This document shows, piece by piece, positions 1 to 7,166 of a stretch of DNA of 17,730 nt (the first letter of the stretch is position 1; each line of letters opens with the position of its first letter). The notes under the pieces were generated by a model, which was not told where the DNA came from, ran no database searches, and saw only the letters and a list, made by a program, of their open reading frames with translations. The translations under genes were made by a program, and so were the position numbers. This stretch comes from JACQWX01 sp041662295 (GTDB lineage Bacteria; Elusimicrobiota; Elusimicrobia; UBA1565; UBA9628), in the NCBI GenBank assembly GCA_041662295.1, contig JBAZSR010000062.1:1-17730 (forward strand), in the 5' to 3' direction.

Positions 1-94
1 TGAAGCGCACTTCCCGGAACCGGTCGGGCTGGACGACCCGGACCTGCCAGGCCGGCAGGCCGTCGATAACCGCCAGGCGCACCGCGTGGCTCAT
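1..94 (-). CDS. N-terminal fragment of an unidentified protein (runs off the left edge)
   Basis: An open frame starts at an ATG (complement of 92-94) and runs off the window after 31 codons, beginning MSHAVRLAVIDGLPAW and ending in REVRF. Its third codon positions are mostly G or C, like the neighbouring real genes. The piece reads as short beta strands (AVRLAVIDG, WQVRVVQPD) with no signal peptide or membrane helix. No strong Shine-Dalgarno site precedes the ATG; only a loose AGGGCGG is present. The gene lies 78 bp downstream of the ABC exporter genes on the same strand and could be the last gene of that operon. I do not recognise the family, and the start is uncertain because so little is visible. 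Confidence 0.45.
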   Translation of the reverse strand, partial: MSHAVRLAVIDGLPAWQVRVVQPDRFREVRF

Positions 95-132
95 GGTTTC
101 CGCCCTGCCGGGCTCCAACCATTTCCGCGCAG

Positions 133-149
133 ACCCGCCTGCGGCGGGT
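133..149. other. Short GC hairpin between the ABC exporter operon and the next gene
   Basis: The bases ACCCGCC and GGCGGGT form a perfect 7-bp stem around a TGC loop in the 78-bp gap. No T-run follows on either strand, so it is not a canonical intrinsic terminator. It could attenuate or mark the 3' end of the exporter mRNA, or be chance in GC-rich DNA. Confidence 0.3.
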
Positions 150-172
150 ACCCCTGCTTGGTCATGACTGTT

Positions 173-1924
173 CTATTGTACATTCTTCAGCTCGTCTTCG
201 AGCTTCGAGCGCTGGTAGATCTCCCGGTAGACGCCGCCGGCGCGCATCAGGGCGTCGTGCGTCCCGGCCTGAGCCACGGCCCCGTTCTCGACGGCCAGGA
301 TGAGGTCCGCGGAGGCGATCGTCTTGGGCCGGTGCGTGATGAAGACCTGGAGACTCCCGGGCAGGAAGGTCCGCAGGGCCTCCCAGAGGCGGTCCTCGGT
401 ATCCGCGTCCATGGCCGAGGTGCAATCGTCGAGGAGGAGGATCGGCGGCCTGCCGGCGATGGCGCGCGCGACCGCGGTCCTCTGCTTCTGCCCTCCCGAG
501 AGGGTCAGGCCGCGGGGACCCACGAGCGTGCCCACGCCCTTGGGCCAGGAGGCGACCTCGGCGGCCATCTGCGCCGCTGAAAGGGCCTCCGCCACCTCCT
601 GATCGCCGATCCCGGGCCGGCCCAGGGAAACGTTCTCCCGCAGGGTGCCGGAGAAGATGACGGGCTCCTGGGGCGCGTAGCCGATACGGGAGCGCCAGTC
701 CCCGACCCCCAGGTCGCGGATATCGGACTCATTGACGAGGATGCGTCCGGAACTCGGGTCCATGAGCCTCGGGAGCAAGGCCAGGAGCAGGGACTTGCCC
801 GAGCCCAGCCGCCCCACCACGGCCACGCGCTGGCCGGCCCTGGCCGTGAAGGAGACGCCGCGCAGGAGCTCTGGGGCTTCCTGGGAAGGGCGATAGGAGA
901 CCCCGGAGAACTCCACAGCGCCCGGCCCCGGCCGAGCCGGGGCCGGTGAAAGGGGATCCACGACCGTGGTCGTGGCATCGAGCATCTCGACAAGCCGACC
1001 CACGCAGACCCCGGCCCGCCGGCCCGAGACCACGAAGTTGCCGATGTCGAAGACAGGCCAGACGAGCATTGCAGCGAAGAACTGGAACGCGATCAGGTCT
1101 CCCAGTGTGATGCGGCCCTCCATGACCTGGAGGCCGCCCACGAGGAAGACGAGGACCGTGCCCGCGATGCCGCCGTTGTGGAAGAAGGCGCCGAACGCGG
1201 CGTGGACCCGCGCGGCCGCGACCTCGGCGTCCCGCTGGGCCAGGACCTTGGCGCTGAAGAGCTCGCGCTGGCAGGCCTCCTTGCGGTTGGCCTTGACGAC
1301 CCGGATGCCCGAGAAGCACGCCTCGAGGAAGCTGAAGATGGCGGAGATCGCCTTCTGCACCGCGCTGAAGCGCTCGCTGATGAGGCGGCGGACCTTGATG
1401 TGGAAGAGCAAAAGGAAGGGCAGGGGGACCACGGCCCAGAGGGTGAGCCCCGCGTGGAGGCCCAGCATGGCGATGAGCGCCGCCGCGAATGTCACGCCGG
1501 ACTGCACGGCGCGGAAGACCCCGGAGCAGGCGAACCAGGAGAGCTTCTCCTGGACGTCGTCGACGAGCCGCGTCACCAGGTCGCCCGTGGGGTAGCGGTG
1601 GTAGAAGCCGCTGTCGAGGCGCACGATGTGCTCGAAGACCGCCTGCCGAATCTCCCACTCCAGGCGCATGTTCATCCAGGCACGGTTGCGGATGGCGAAG
1701 AAGTTGACGAGCGCCACGCCGAGCCCGGCGCCGAGGATGAGGGCCGCGTCGCGCAGGATGAAGCCGTAGGTGAAGCCGGCCTTGAGGCCGTCCACGAGGT
1801 GACGCATCACCAGGGGCATGACGACCTGGGCCGCCGCGGACACGACGCCCAGGGCCACGATGAGGGCCATCCGCCACCGGTGACGGGCCCAGTTCGGGAG
1901 GACGAATCTGATCGCTCGTATCAT
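173..1924 (-). CDS. ABC exporter half-transporter, degenerate-Walker-B subunit of a heterodimer
   Basis: This 583-residue protein is a full-length type IV (exporter) ABC half-transporter. The membrane domain covers about residues 15-300 and the nucleotide-binding domain about 335-580. Visible motifs are Walker A GRLGSGKS (371-378), the Q-loop at Q419, a canonical LSGGQ signature (475-479), Walker B ILLLDD (495-500), the D-loop SAMD and switch His531. The residue after Walker B is Asp500 where the catalytic Glu normally sits, the hallmark of the degenerate subunit in heterodimeric exporters such as TM287/288 and BmrCD. Its ATG overlaps the stop of the upstream partner gene as ATGA, so the two are probably translated together. 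It should drive ATP-dependent export across the inner membrane. The substrate cannot be read from the sequence; lipids, peptides and drugs are all possible. Confidence 0.93.
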   Translation of the reverse strand: MIRAIRFVLPNWARHRWRMALIVALGVVSAAAQVVMPLVMRHLVDGLKAGFTYGFILRDAALILGAGLGVALVNFFAIRNRAWMNMRLEWEIRQAVFEHIVRLDSGFYHRYPTGDLVTRLVDDVQEKLSWFACSGVFRAVQSGVTFAAALIAMLGLHAGLTLWAVVPLPFLLLFHIKVRRLISERFSAVQKAISAIFSFLEACFSGIRVVKANRKEACQRELFSAKVLAQRDAEVAAARVHAAFGAFFHNGGIAGTVLVFLVGGLQVMEGRITLGDLIAFQFFAAMLVWPVFDIGNFVVSGRRAGVCVGRLVEMLDATTTVVDPLSPAPARPGPGAVEFSGVSYRPSQEAPELLRGVSFTARAGQRVAVVGRLGSGKSLLLALLPRLMDPSSGRILVNESDIRDLGVGDWRSRIGYAPQEPVIFSGTLRENVSLGRPGIGDQEVAEALSAAQMAAEVASWPKGVGTLVGPRGLTLSGGQKQRTAVARAIAGRPPILLLDDCTSAMDADTEDRLWEALRTFLPGSLQVFITHRPKTIASADLILAVENGAVAQAGTHDALMRAGGVYREIYQRSKLEDELKNVQ

Positions 1925-3708
1925 TGTTCGCTGAACTGGAGGCGGAAGAGCTTGGAGTAGGCCCCGCCCTTGGCCACGAGCTCGGCGTGGGTGCCCGACT
2001 CGGCCACCCTGCCCTGCCGGACCACGAGGATGCGGTGGCTGTGCCTCACCGTGGAGAGCCGGTGCGCCACGACGATGGAGGTCCTGTCCTTCATGAGCCG
2101 CTCCATGGCGGTCTGGATCGTCCTCTCGGTGTGCGGGTCCACGGACGAGGTCGCCTCGTCCAGGACGAGGAGCGCCGGGTCGAGGGTCATGGCGCGCACC
2201 AGGGAGAGGACCTGCTTCTCCCCGGTCGAGAGGTTGGCCCCGCGCTCGATGACCTCGCGGTCGAGGTCGATGCGCCGGACCACGGACTCAAGGCCCAGCA
2301 CCCGAATGGCGTCGCGCACACGCTCGTCCGGCACGGAGCGGTCCATGAGCTTGAGGTTGTCCATCACCGTGCCCGGGAAGAGGTAGATGTCCTGCTGGAC
2401 CAGGCCCATGAGCGAGCGCAGTCCGTCCTGCGCCATGTCCTTGATGCTGATCCCGTCGACCAGGATGTCGCCCTCCTGGGGGAGGTAGAACTTGAAGAGG
2501 AGACTGACGATGGAGGTCTTGCCTCCCCCGGTCTCGCCCACGAGAGCCAAGCGGCCGCCCCTGGGGACCTTGAAGGAGACGTCCCGCAGCGCCCAGGGCG
2601 CGTCCGGAGCGTAGCGCAAGCTCACGCCCTTGAACTCGACGCCGTGCTCGATGCGGCGCAGGAACCGCGGGAAGGGGGGGTCTGTCACGGAGCGCTGGGT
2701 GTCGAGAAGGTCGAAGATCCTCTGTCCGGCCGCGAAGGAGCGCTGGATCGTACCCACGTGCTCGGTGATGTGGAAGATGGGCTCGAAGACCTGCTGGACG
2801 TAGAGGATGAACATCAGCAGGGTGCCGATGGTGACGGACCCCGCAAGGACCCAGCGGCCTCCGAGACCGAGGATAAGGGCCATGGCCACGGGCTCGACCA
2901 CGAGGACCGACACGAAGAAGGTCACGGCCAGGGCCTCGGCGCGGTAGTTGGACTCGAACTTGCGGCGGTTCAAGGCCCCGAGGCGGCCGCAGGACTCCTC
3001 CTGCCTCCCGTAGGCCTGGAGCACGGCCATGCCCTGGATGCGCTCGGTCAACCAGCCGCTGATCTCCGCGGTCAGGCGCCGCACCGCGAGGAACGGCGCG
3101 GCGCTGCGGCGCACGAAGAGGATGCAGGCCAGCGCCACGGGCGGCAGGAACGCCGTCACGATCAGGGTGAGACGCAGATCCACGCTCGCCATCACGGCGA
3201 ACATCCCCACGCACATCGCCAGGTCCCGGAAGATGAGGACCGCGGTGTCCGCGAAGAGGCCCCGGAGCTCGCCCGCGTCCGCCTCGACCCGGGCGTTGAT
3301 GCGGCCCACGGGCGTGCGGTCGAAGTAGTCGAGGCCGAGCGAGAGCAGGTGGGAGAAGACCCTGTTCTTCAGGCCCAGGAGGACGTCCTGCCCCAAGGTC
3401 TCGAGCGCGACCCGCAGGAGGTAGGTAAAGAGCCCGGAAGCCGCGGTGGCGGCGAAGAACACCCCCAGGGTGAGCAGCAGCCCCCTGGCGTCGCGGCCCG
3501 CAATGTCCACGTCGATGGCGCGGCGCAGGATGAGCGGGCCGGCGATGTTGGCCCCGCTGGCCACGCTGAGGAAGGCCACGGCCTTGGCCACGGCCCGCCA
3601 GCGGCCGGACAGCAGACCCGCCAAGCGGCGCCCGGTGGCCCGGTAATGGATGCGGCCGGACGCGGCCTCGTCCTCCTCCTCGAAGGGATATTCAGCTTCC
3701 CCGTGCAT
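1921..3708 (-). CDS. ABC exporter half-transporter, catalytic-Glu subunit of a heterodimer
   Basis: This 595-residue protein has the exporter membrane domain at about 35-330 and the nucleotide-binding domain at about 357-595. Motifs are Walker A GETGGGKT (391-398), Q-loop Gln438/439, signature LSTGEKQ (493-499), Walker B LLVLDE with Glu518, and switch His549. The signature departs from LSGGQ, while Walker B keeps the catalytic Glu. The companion gene shows the opposite pattern, so together they would give one competent and one degenerate ATP site, as in MdlAB-, LmrCD- and BmrCD-type exporters. An in-frame start 24 codons upstream exists, but that extension is encoded by the inverted repeat and is unlikely to be protein. 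I chose the ATG at 3706-3708, which lies 6 nt after a TATGAT -10 box. An acidic, probably cytoplasmic N-terminal tail (EYPFEEEDE) precedes the first helix. Confidence 0.92.
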   Translation of the reverse strand: MHGEAEYPFEEEDEAASGRIHYRATGRRLAGLLSGRWRAVAKAVAFLSVASGANIAGPLILRRAIDVDIAGRDARGLLLTLGVFFAATAASGLFTYLLRVALETLGQDVLLGLKNRVFSHLLSLGLDYFDRTPVGRINARVEADAGELRGLFADTAVLIFRDLAMCVGMFAVMASVDLRLTLIVTAFLPPVALACILFVRRSAAPFLAVRRLTAEISGWLTERIQGMAVLQAYGRQEESCGRLGALNRRKFESNYRAEALAVTFFVSVLVVEPVAMALILGLGGRWVLAGSVTIGTLLMFILYVQQVFEPIFHITEHVGTIQRSFAAGQRIFDLLDTQRSVTDPPFPRFLRRIEHGVEFKGVSLRYAPDAPWALRDVSFKVPRGGRLALVGETGGGKTSIVSLLFKFYLPQEGDILVDGISIKDMAQDGLRSLMGLVQQDIYLFPGTVMDNLKLMDRSVPDERVRDAIRVLGLESVVRRIDLDREVIERGANLSTGEKQVLSLVRAMTLDPALLVLDEATSSVDPHTERTIQTAMERLMKDRTSIVVAHRLSTVRHSHRILVVRQGRVAESGTHAELVAKGGAYSKLFRLQFSEQ

Positions 3709-3714
3709 GCAGGA

Positions 3715-3741
3715 ATCATACAAAAGGGTGTCACACCTCAA
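3715..3741 (-). promoter_or_regulatory. Putative promoter of the ABC exporter operon, apparently leaderless
   Basis: On the minus strand TATGAT (3715-3720) lies 6 nt before the ATG, and TTGAGG (3736-3741) lies 15 nt further upstream. The -10 matches the consensus at 5 of 6 positions; the -35 and its 15-nt spacing are weak. With usual spacing, transcription would begin at or next to the A of the ATG. No Shine-Dalgarno site is present. The -35-like bases lie inside the left arm of the inverted repeat. Confidence 0.45.
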
Positions 3742-3815
3742 CTTATGAAACTTATTCTTCAACGGATTTTCGCAAGTCAAACAATAAGTTTCATAAGTTG
3801 AGGTGTGACACCCTT
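3724..3815. repeat. Long perfect inverted repeat (33-bp arms, 26-nt spacer) in a divergent promoter region
   Basis: The arms 3724-3756 and 3783-3815 are exact reverse complements over 33 bp. The spacer at 3757-3782 is unrelated. Each arm has an outer sub-palindrome, GGTGT-C-ACACC, and an AT-rich part with AACTTA twice at a 9-nt period. The same AACTTA pair occurs in the palindrome at 7097-7161. The layout resembles a non-coding mobile palindrome (MITE or REP/BIME-like). That class is inferred, and no transposase is visible here. Both flanking genes start just outside the repeat, and each arm carries an outward TTGAGG that could serve as a -35 element. Confidence 0.9.
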
Positions 3816-3826
3816 ATTGTTATCAT
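3798..3826 (+). promoter_or_regulatory. Putative promoter of the radical SAM gene, apparently leaderless
   Basis: TTGAGG (3798-3803) and TATCAT (3821-3826) are separated by the ideal 17 nt. The -10 matches TATAAT at 5 of 6 positions and the -35 matches TTGACA at 4 of 6. The ATG at 3832 is only 5 nt beyond the -10, so the mRNA would have little or no leader. The -35 lies within the right arm of the inverted repeat. Confidence 0.5.
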
Positions 3827-3831
3827 CAGGC

Positions 3832-5874
3832 ATGCGGCTGCTGCTCATCGAGTTCTTCCCGGGAGTGCTCTGCCGCAACGAGAAGTCGTTCCTCTTCCCG
3901 TTCATGAGCGGCATCGCCCGGGACCACGGAGGCCGGCCGGTCTGGCTCTGCCTCGGAGGGGCGCTGCGGGTCGACGACGACCCCGAGTCCGGACGGACCT
4001 TCCGCGGGGTCCCCTCCAAGGAGGACCTGGCCCTCCTGCGCCGACGCCTGCGCCAGGTCAAGCCCACCCATATCGTGAGCAGCGAACTCCTCAGCCCTTC
4101 CGCCGACCGCCTCATCCGGTCCGAGGCGCCGGGGGCGGAGTTCCTCGTCATGCCCACGCCCCAGGAGGTCCACGCCAGCGCGGACCTTCCGGCCGGCTGC
4201 GCCATGAAGCGCCACGCCGAGGTCCTCTCGTCCAAGCCCGGGGACCGGCGGTTCTTCCCCAAGGCCGGCTGGTTCCTCGATTGGCTCGAGGTGAGCGACC
4301 CCGCGCTCGAAGGCTCCCATCTCGTGGAGGCCGAGCCTGACTACGGCGCCGAGATGCTCGACGAGGAGGCCCGCCTGTCCAAGGCGCACCTCACGATCAT
4401 GAGCGGCGTGCTCTGCGGCAACATGAGGACGCTCGAGGGCAATCCCTGCTTCGTCGGCATCGGCCACGAGCACGACGAGCACCGCGGCTGCGCCTTCTGC
4501 GGGAGCAGCATGCACCCGTTCTCGCCTCCCGGAATCGGGGTTCCCGCCATCGTGGAACGGCAGTTCCGGGCCATCCTGAGGACGGGGACGCGGGGCGGGA
4601 GGGACAAAGGCGTGTATGAGTTCTACGACATCCACGCCTTCAAGCGCTTCGACGAGGTCTTCCGGGTCGTGCTGAAGCTCAAGGTCCCGCCCGGGGTCTT
4701 CCTGTTCAACCCGCGCATCGACAACGTGCTCGCGGCCAGAAAGCGCATCGAACGGGTCCTGCCGGCCCTTTCCCGGGCAGGACACGAGGTGCGCATCCTG
4801 AGCATGGGCATCGAGAACTTCTCGGAGGCCGAGAACCGCCGGTTCAACAAAGACATCACGCCGGCCCAGGTGGACCGGCTCATCGAACTGACCCGGCGCT
4901 GGGGTCTCAGGCACCCCAGGGTCTTCAAGCCGTTCAAGGGCGGCAGCGACCTGCCGGAGTTCGGGCTCATCCTCTACACGCCCTGGACCACCCTCGCGGA
5001 CCTGCGCGTCAACCTGGAGGCCGCCTCGGCCCGCGGCTTCGGCGGCATGGGCTACTGGCTCTACTCCACCCTGCTCATCTACCCGGACTCGCCGATCTGC
5101 AGCCTGGCGAGGAAGGAGGGGGGCATCCTGACGGACCGCTTCCCGGACCGCGCCGCGGTCTTCGGGGCGTTCAGCAACGAGGAGGAGTCGCGGGCCGTCG
5201 TCCCCTGGAGGTTCAAAGACCCAGCCGTGGCGGATTTTTTCGCCATCGTCAGTCGGGTGACCGCCTTCGCCATGGAAGGCGCCACCTGCCCTTTCTTCAA
5301 AGGCGACCCGGAGTTCCCCGTCTACGGCCGCCTCTTCGCCGAGACGGCCGAGCGGGTCCCAGCCACGCCCCTGGCCCTGGCCTGCCGTCTGCTGGAGGTC
5401 ATGGAGCGCCGGGAGGCCGGCGGAGGCCGAGAAGGCGCCCGCGTCCGGAAGGCTCTCCTCAGGCAGGCCTTGGACAGGCTCTTCCTGGGCCCCCTCGCCG
5501 GACCCATCACGGCCGCCGAGGGAGAGGAACGCAGGCGCTTCGAAGCCCCTGTTTCGGCCAAGGCGCTCGCGGTGGCGAGGCTTTTTCGCCGCCTGGCCAA
5601 AGCCAAGCCCCATGGCCTCGCGGACCTTTCCGTGGGCAGCGTCAGCGAGTGCCCCACCCCGATCGGCCGGGCCATCCGGGTGAGCGTGGCCGTGGCCGGC
5701 CGGAGCCTGCTCCTCAACCTGCTGGACGCCTCCGCGCCCGGCCCCTTCTTCCTCAAGTCCCGCCGCTTCAAGGCGATCCTCAGCCAGAGCACGCCGAGTT
5801 CGGGCCAGGCGGAGCGCTCGGCGCTTGAGAAGCTCCTCGAGCTCATCGACCGCTCCGTGGGCCGCTCCGCCTAG
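3832..5874 (+). CDS. Radical SAM-like protein with atypical Cys spacing and an N-terminal cobalamin-domain-like region
   Basis: The protein has 680 residues from the ATG at 3832. An in-frame start 27 nt upstream lies inside the inverted repeat, and I rejected it. Residues 1-110 (MRLLLIEFFPG onward) look like the Rossmann-type domain that precedes many B12-binding radical SAM enzymes, but I see no DxHxxG cobalamin motif. The likely Fe-S site is Cys206, Cys220 and Cys223, a C-x13-C-x2-C pattern ending GCAFCG; the usual first Cys of CxxxCxxC is replaced by Glu216. The following region, with VYEFYDIH (261-268), GIENFSEAENRRFNK (326-340) and YTPWTTLADL (382-391), fits a radical SAM partial TIM barrel. 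Residues from about 500 on are a helical extension I cannot assign. The substrate is unknown. The gene is divergent from the ABC exporter pair and has its own terminator-like end. Confidence 0.75.
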   Translation: MRLLLIEFFPGVLCRNEKSFLFPFMSGIARDHGGRPVWLCLGGALRVDDDPESGRTFRGVPSKEDLALLRRRLRQVKPTHIVSSELLSPSADRLIRSEAPGAEFLVMPTPQEVHASADLPAGCAMKRHAEVLSSKPGDRRFFPKAGWFLDWLEVSDPALEGSHLVEAEPDYGAEMLDEEARLSKAHLTIMSGVLCGNMRTLEGNPCFVGIGHEHDEHRGCAFCGSSMHPFSPPGIGVPAIVERQFRAILRTGTRGGRDKGVYEFYDIHAFKRFDEVFRVVLKLKVPPGVFLFNPRIDNVLAARKRIERVLPALSRAGHEVRILSMGIENFSEAENRRFNKDITPAQVDRLIELTRRWGLRHPRVFKPFKGGSDLPEFGLILYTPWTTLADLRVNLEAASARGFGGMGYWLYSTLLIYPDSPICSLARKEGGILTDRFPDRAAVFGAFSNEEESRAVVPWRFKDPAVADFFAIVSRVTAFAMEGATCPFFKGDPEFPVYGRLFAETAERVPATPLALACRLLEVMERREAGGGREGARVRKALLRQALDRLFLGPLAGPITAAEGEERRRFEAPVSAKALAVARLFRRLAKAKPHGLADLSVGSVSECPTPIGRAIRVSVAVAGRSLLLNLLDASAPGPFFLKSRRFKAILSQSTPSSGQAERSALEKLLELIDRSVGRSA

Positions 5875-5911
5875 AGGCGGAACAGGACCGTCCGAACGGT
5901 GTCCAATTTTT
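5866..5911 (+). terminator. Putative intrinsic terminator after the radical SAM gene
   Basis: TCCGCC-TAGA-GGCGGA (5866-5881) folds around the stop codon. It is followed by a second, bulged hairpin at 5885-5904 (GGACCGT paired with ACGG and TCC) and then AATTTTT at 5905-5911. Hairpin plus T-run fits rho-independent termination before the promoter of the next gene, although the second stem is interrupted by a 2-nt bulge. Confidence 0.5.
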
Positions 5912-5944
5912 GATAAACTGGGCGGAGCACCAGCCGCAAGGAGG
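5911..5944 (+). promoter_or_regulatory. Putative extended -10 and strong Shine-Dalgarno site of the HtrA-like gene
   Basis: TGATAAACT (5911-5919) reads as an extended -10 (TGn then TAAACT, 4 of 6 to consensus). AAGGAGG (5938-5944) is a near-perfect Shine-Dalgarno site 6 nt before the ATG at 5951. The ribosome site decides the start against in-frame starts further upstream that run back into the radical SAM gene. No convincing -35 is visible. Confidence 0.5.
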
Positions 5945-5950
5945 CCTCCC

Positions 5951-7078
5951 ATGAGATTTCTTCGGATCGCCGCCGCCGTCGCCGTCATCTCCGCCCTTGG
6001 AGCGTGGGGCCGCGGGCCCGACCAGGCGGCAGCCCAGGCCTCGGGCGGCGAGCTCTCGGCCAAGCAGATCTACCAGCACTACGCCCCGGCCGTGGTCCTT
6101 GTCATGTGCTTCGGCGAGGACGGCAACGGCGAACTCGGCACAGGCTCGGTCCTCGACGCATCCGGCAAGATCGTGACGAACGCCCACGTCGTCATCCGCA
6201 AGTCCACGGGCAAGCCCTTCCCGACCGTGAGGGTCTACTTCAAGCCCGGCCGCATCAGCGGCGATCCCAAGACGGACCTCGCGGACCCCAAGGACGCCGA
6301 GGTCATCGCCTACGATTCCAAACTGGACCTGGCGGTCCTCGAGCTCAAGGAGAAGCCGGCCTCCCTCAAGGTGATGCCGCTCGGCGACTCCGACGCGGTC
6401 GAGCCCGGCGACCAGGTCATCGCCATCGGCCACCCCGAGCAGGGCGGGCTGTGGACCCTGACGAGCGGCGTGGTCAGCACGGTCCTCGCCAACCTCGGCG
6501 GGGTGCCCGGCAAGAACGCCTTCCAGACCGACGCCAGCATCAACCGCGGCAATTCGGGCGGCCCCCTCATCAGCCGCCGGGGCGCCATGATCGGCGTCAA
6601 CACCTCCATGGCGCGCAAGGCCCCGGACGGGCTGACCATCACGGCCGTCAACTTCGCGGTCAAGACCAGCGTGGTCAAGGACTGGCTGGCCCGGGCTGGA
6701 GTCCGCGCGGATTACGAGGAGTCCTCCCCATCCGCCTCTGACGCCGCCCCCTCGAGGGCCGAGACCCCGGAGGCCAAGCCCGCCCCGGAAACGGCCCGCA
6801 TCCCTCCCGCATCCATGGAGCCGGTCATCGAGGACGCCAAGCCCGTCACGGCCGCGCCAGCGGCGCCCCCGGCCCAGGAGAAGGTCGTCAAGGAGATCCC
6901 CAAAGCCAAGCGCAAGAGCCTGGCCGAGGAAGTCGGCGGCAAGATCCTCACCCCGAAGAAGCCCTTCTCCGCCCAGGACTACATCAGGAAAGGCATGGAG
7001 GAGATGGAGGACCTCGAATCCGAGATGCGGGGGGAGATCGACAAGCGGCGGGGCGCCTTCGGGCCGGACTCCGACTAA
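5951..7078 (+). CDS. Exported HtrA/trypsin-like serine protease without a PDZ domain
   Basis: The protein has 375 residues. MRFLRIAAAVAVISALGAWG is an N-terminal signal segment, with likely cleavage near residue 30 (AAAQA). A trypsin-like domain follows at about 38-250 with the full triad: His79 in TNAHVV, Asp126 in KLDLAVL and Ser202 in GNSGGPL. It should act outside the cytoplasmic membrane, probably in the periplasm, on misfolded or signalling proteins as DegP/HtrA enzymes do. No PDZ domain follows the protease, unlike typical DegP or DegS. Instead there is an Ala/Pro/Glu-rich linker (about 257-315) and a charged helical tail (about 318-375; KRKSLAEEV, EEMEDLESEMRGEIDKRR). The Shine-Dalgarno AAGGAGG fixes the start. 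The gene probably forms its own transcription unit, between the upstream terminator and the palindrome at 7097. Confidence 0.9.
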   Translation: MRFLRIAAAVAVISALGAWGRGPDQAAAQASGGELSAKQIYQHYAPAVVLVMCFGEDGNGELGTGSVLDASGKIVTNAHVVIRKSTGKPFPTVRVYFKPGRISGDPKTDLADPKDAEVIAYDSKLDLAVLELKEKPASLKVMPLGDSDAVEPGDQVIAIGHPEQGGLWTLTSGVVSTVLANLGGVPGKNAFQTDASINRGNSGGPLISRRGAMIGVNTSMARKAPDGLTITAVNFAVKTSVVKDWLARAGVRADYEESSPSASDAAPSRAETPEAKPAPETARIPPASMEPVIEDAKPVTAAPAAPPAQEKVVKEIPKAKRKSLAEEVGGKILTPKKPFSAQDYIRKGMEEMEDLESEMRGEIDKRRGAFGPDSD

Positions 7079-7096
7079 GGAGTCGTACTACCTCTA

Positions 7097-7161
7097 GGTG
7101 CCGGGGATTAAGTTATTTAAGTTGCCCTACGGGCAACTTAAATAACTTAATCCCCGGCACC
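7097..7161. repeat. 65-nt near-perfect palindrome between convergent genes
   Basis: The arms 7097-7127 and 7131-7161 are exact reverse complements over 31 bp around a TAC loop. The outer part is GGTGCCGGGGATT, and the inner part holds AACTTA twice at a 9-nt period, as in the repeat at 3724-3815. In RNA it would fold into a very stable hairpin on either strand. It sits 18 nt after the HtrA-like stop and 5 nt from the stop of the convergent small gene, so it may act as a bidirectional terminator or 3' stabiliser, although no T-run follows. Its origin as a REP or MITE-like element is inferred. Confidence 0.92.
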
Positions 7162-7166
7162 GCCGT

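Noticed and set aside
3709..3780. N-terminal extension of the ABC gene by 24 codons into the inverted repeat
   Set aside because: The extension is encoded by the repeat itself and would overlap the promoter. The ATG at 3706-3708 follows a -10 box at leaderless spacing.
1924..3801. Long plus-strand open frame (625 codons) opposite the second ABC gene
   Set aside because: It is the antisense shadow of a GC-rich gene with all ABC motifs on the minus strand. Its translation is rich in His, Glu, Gly and Arg and has no recognisable domain.
3826..6063. Long minus-strand open frame (745 codons) opposite the radical SAM gene
   Set aside because: It is an antisense shadow that also crosses the intergenic terminator/promoter region and the start of the HtrA-like gene. 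Its composition is non-protein-like.
3724..7161. The two palindromes as the ends of one composite mobile element
   Set aside because: They share only a short AT-rich module and differ in their GC-rich parts. The genes between them include no transposase or integrase, and I saw no target-site duplication.
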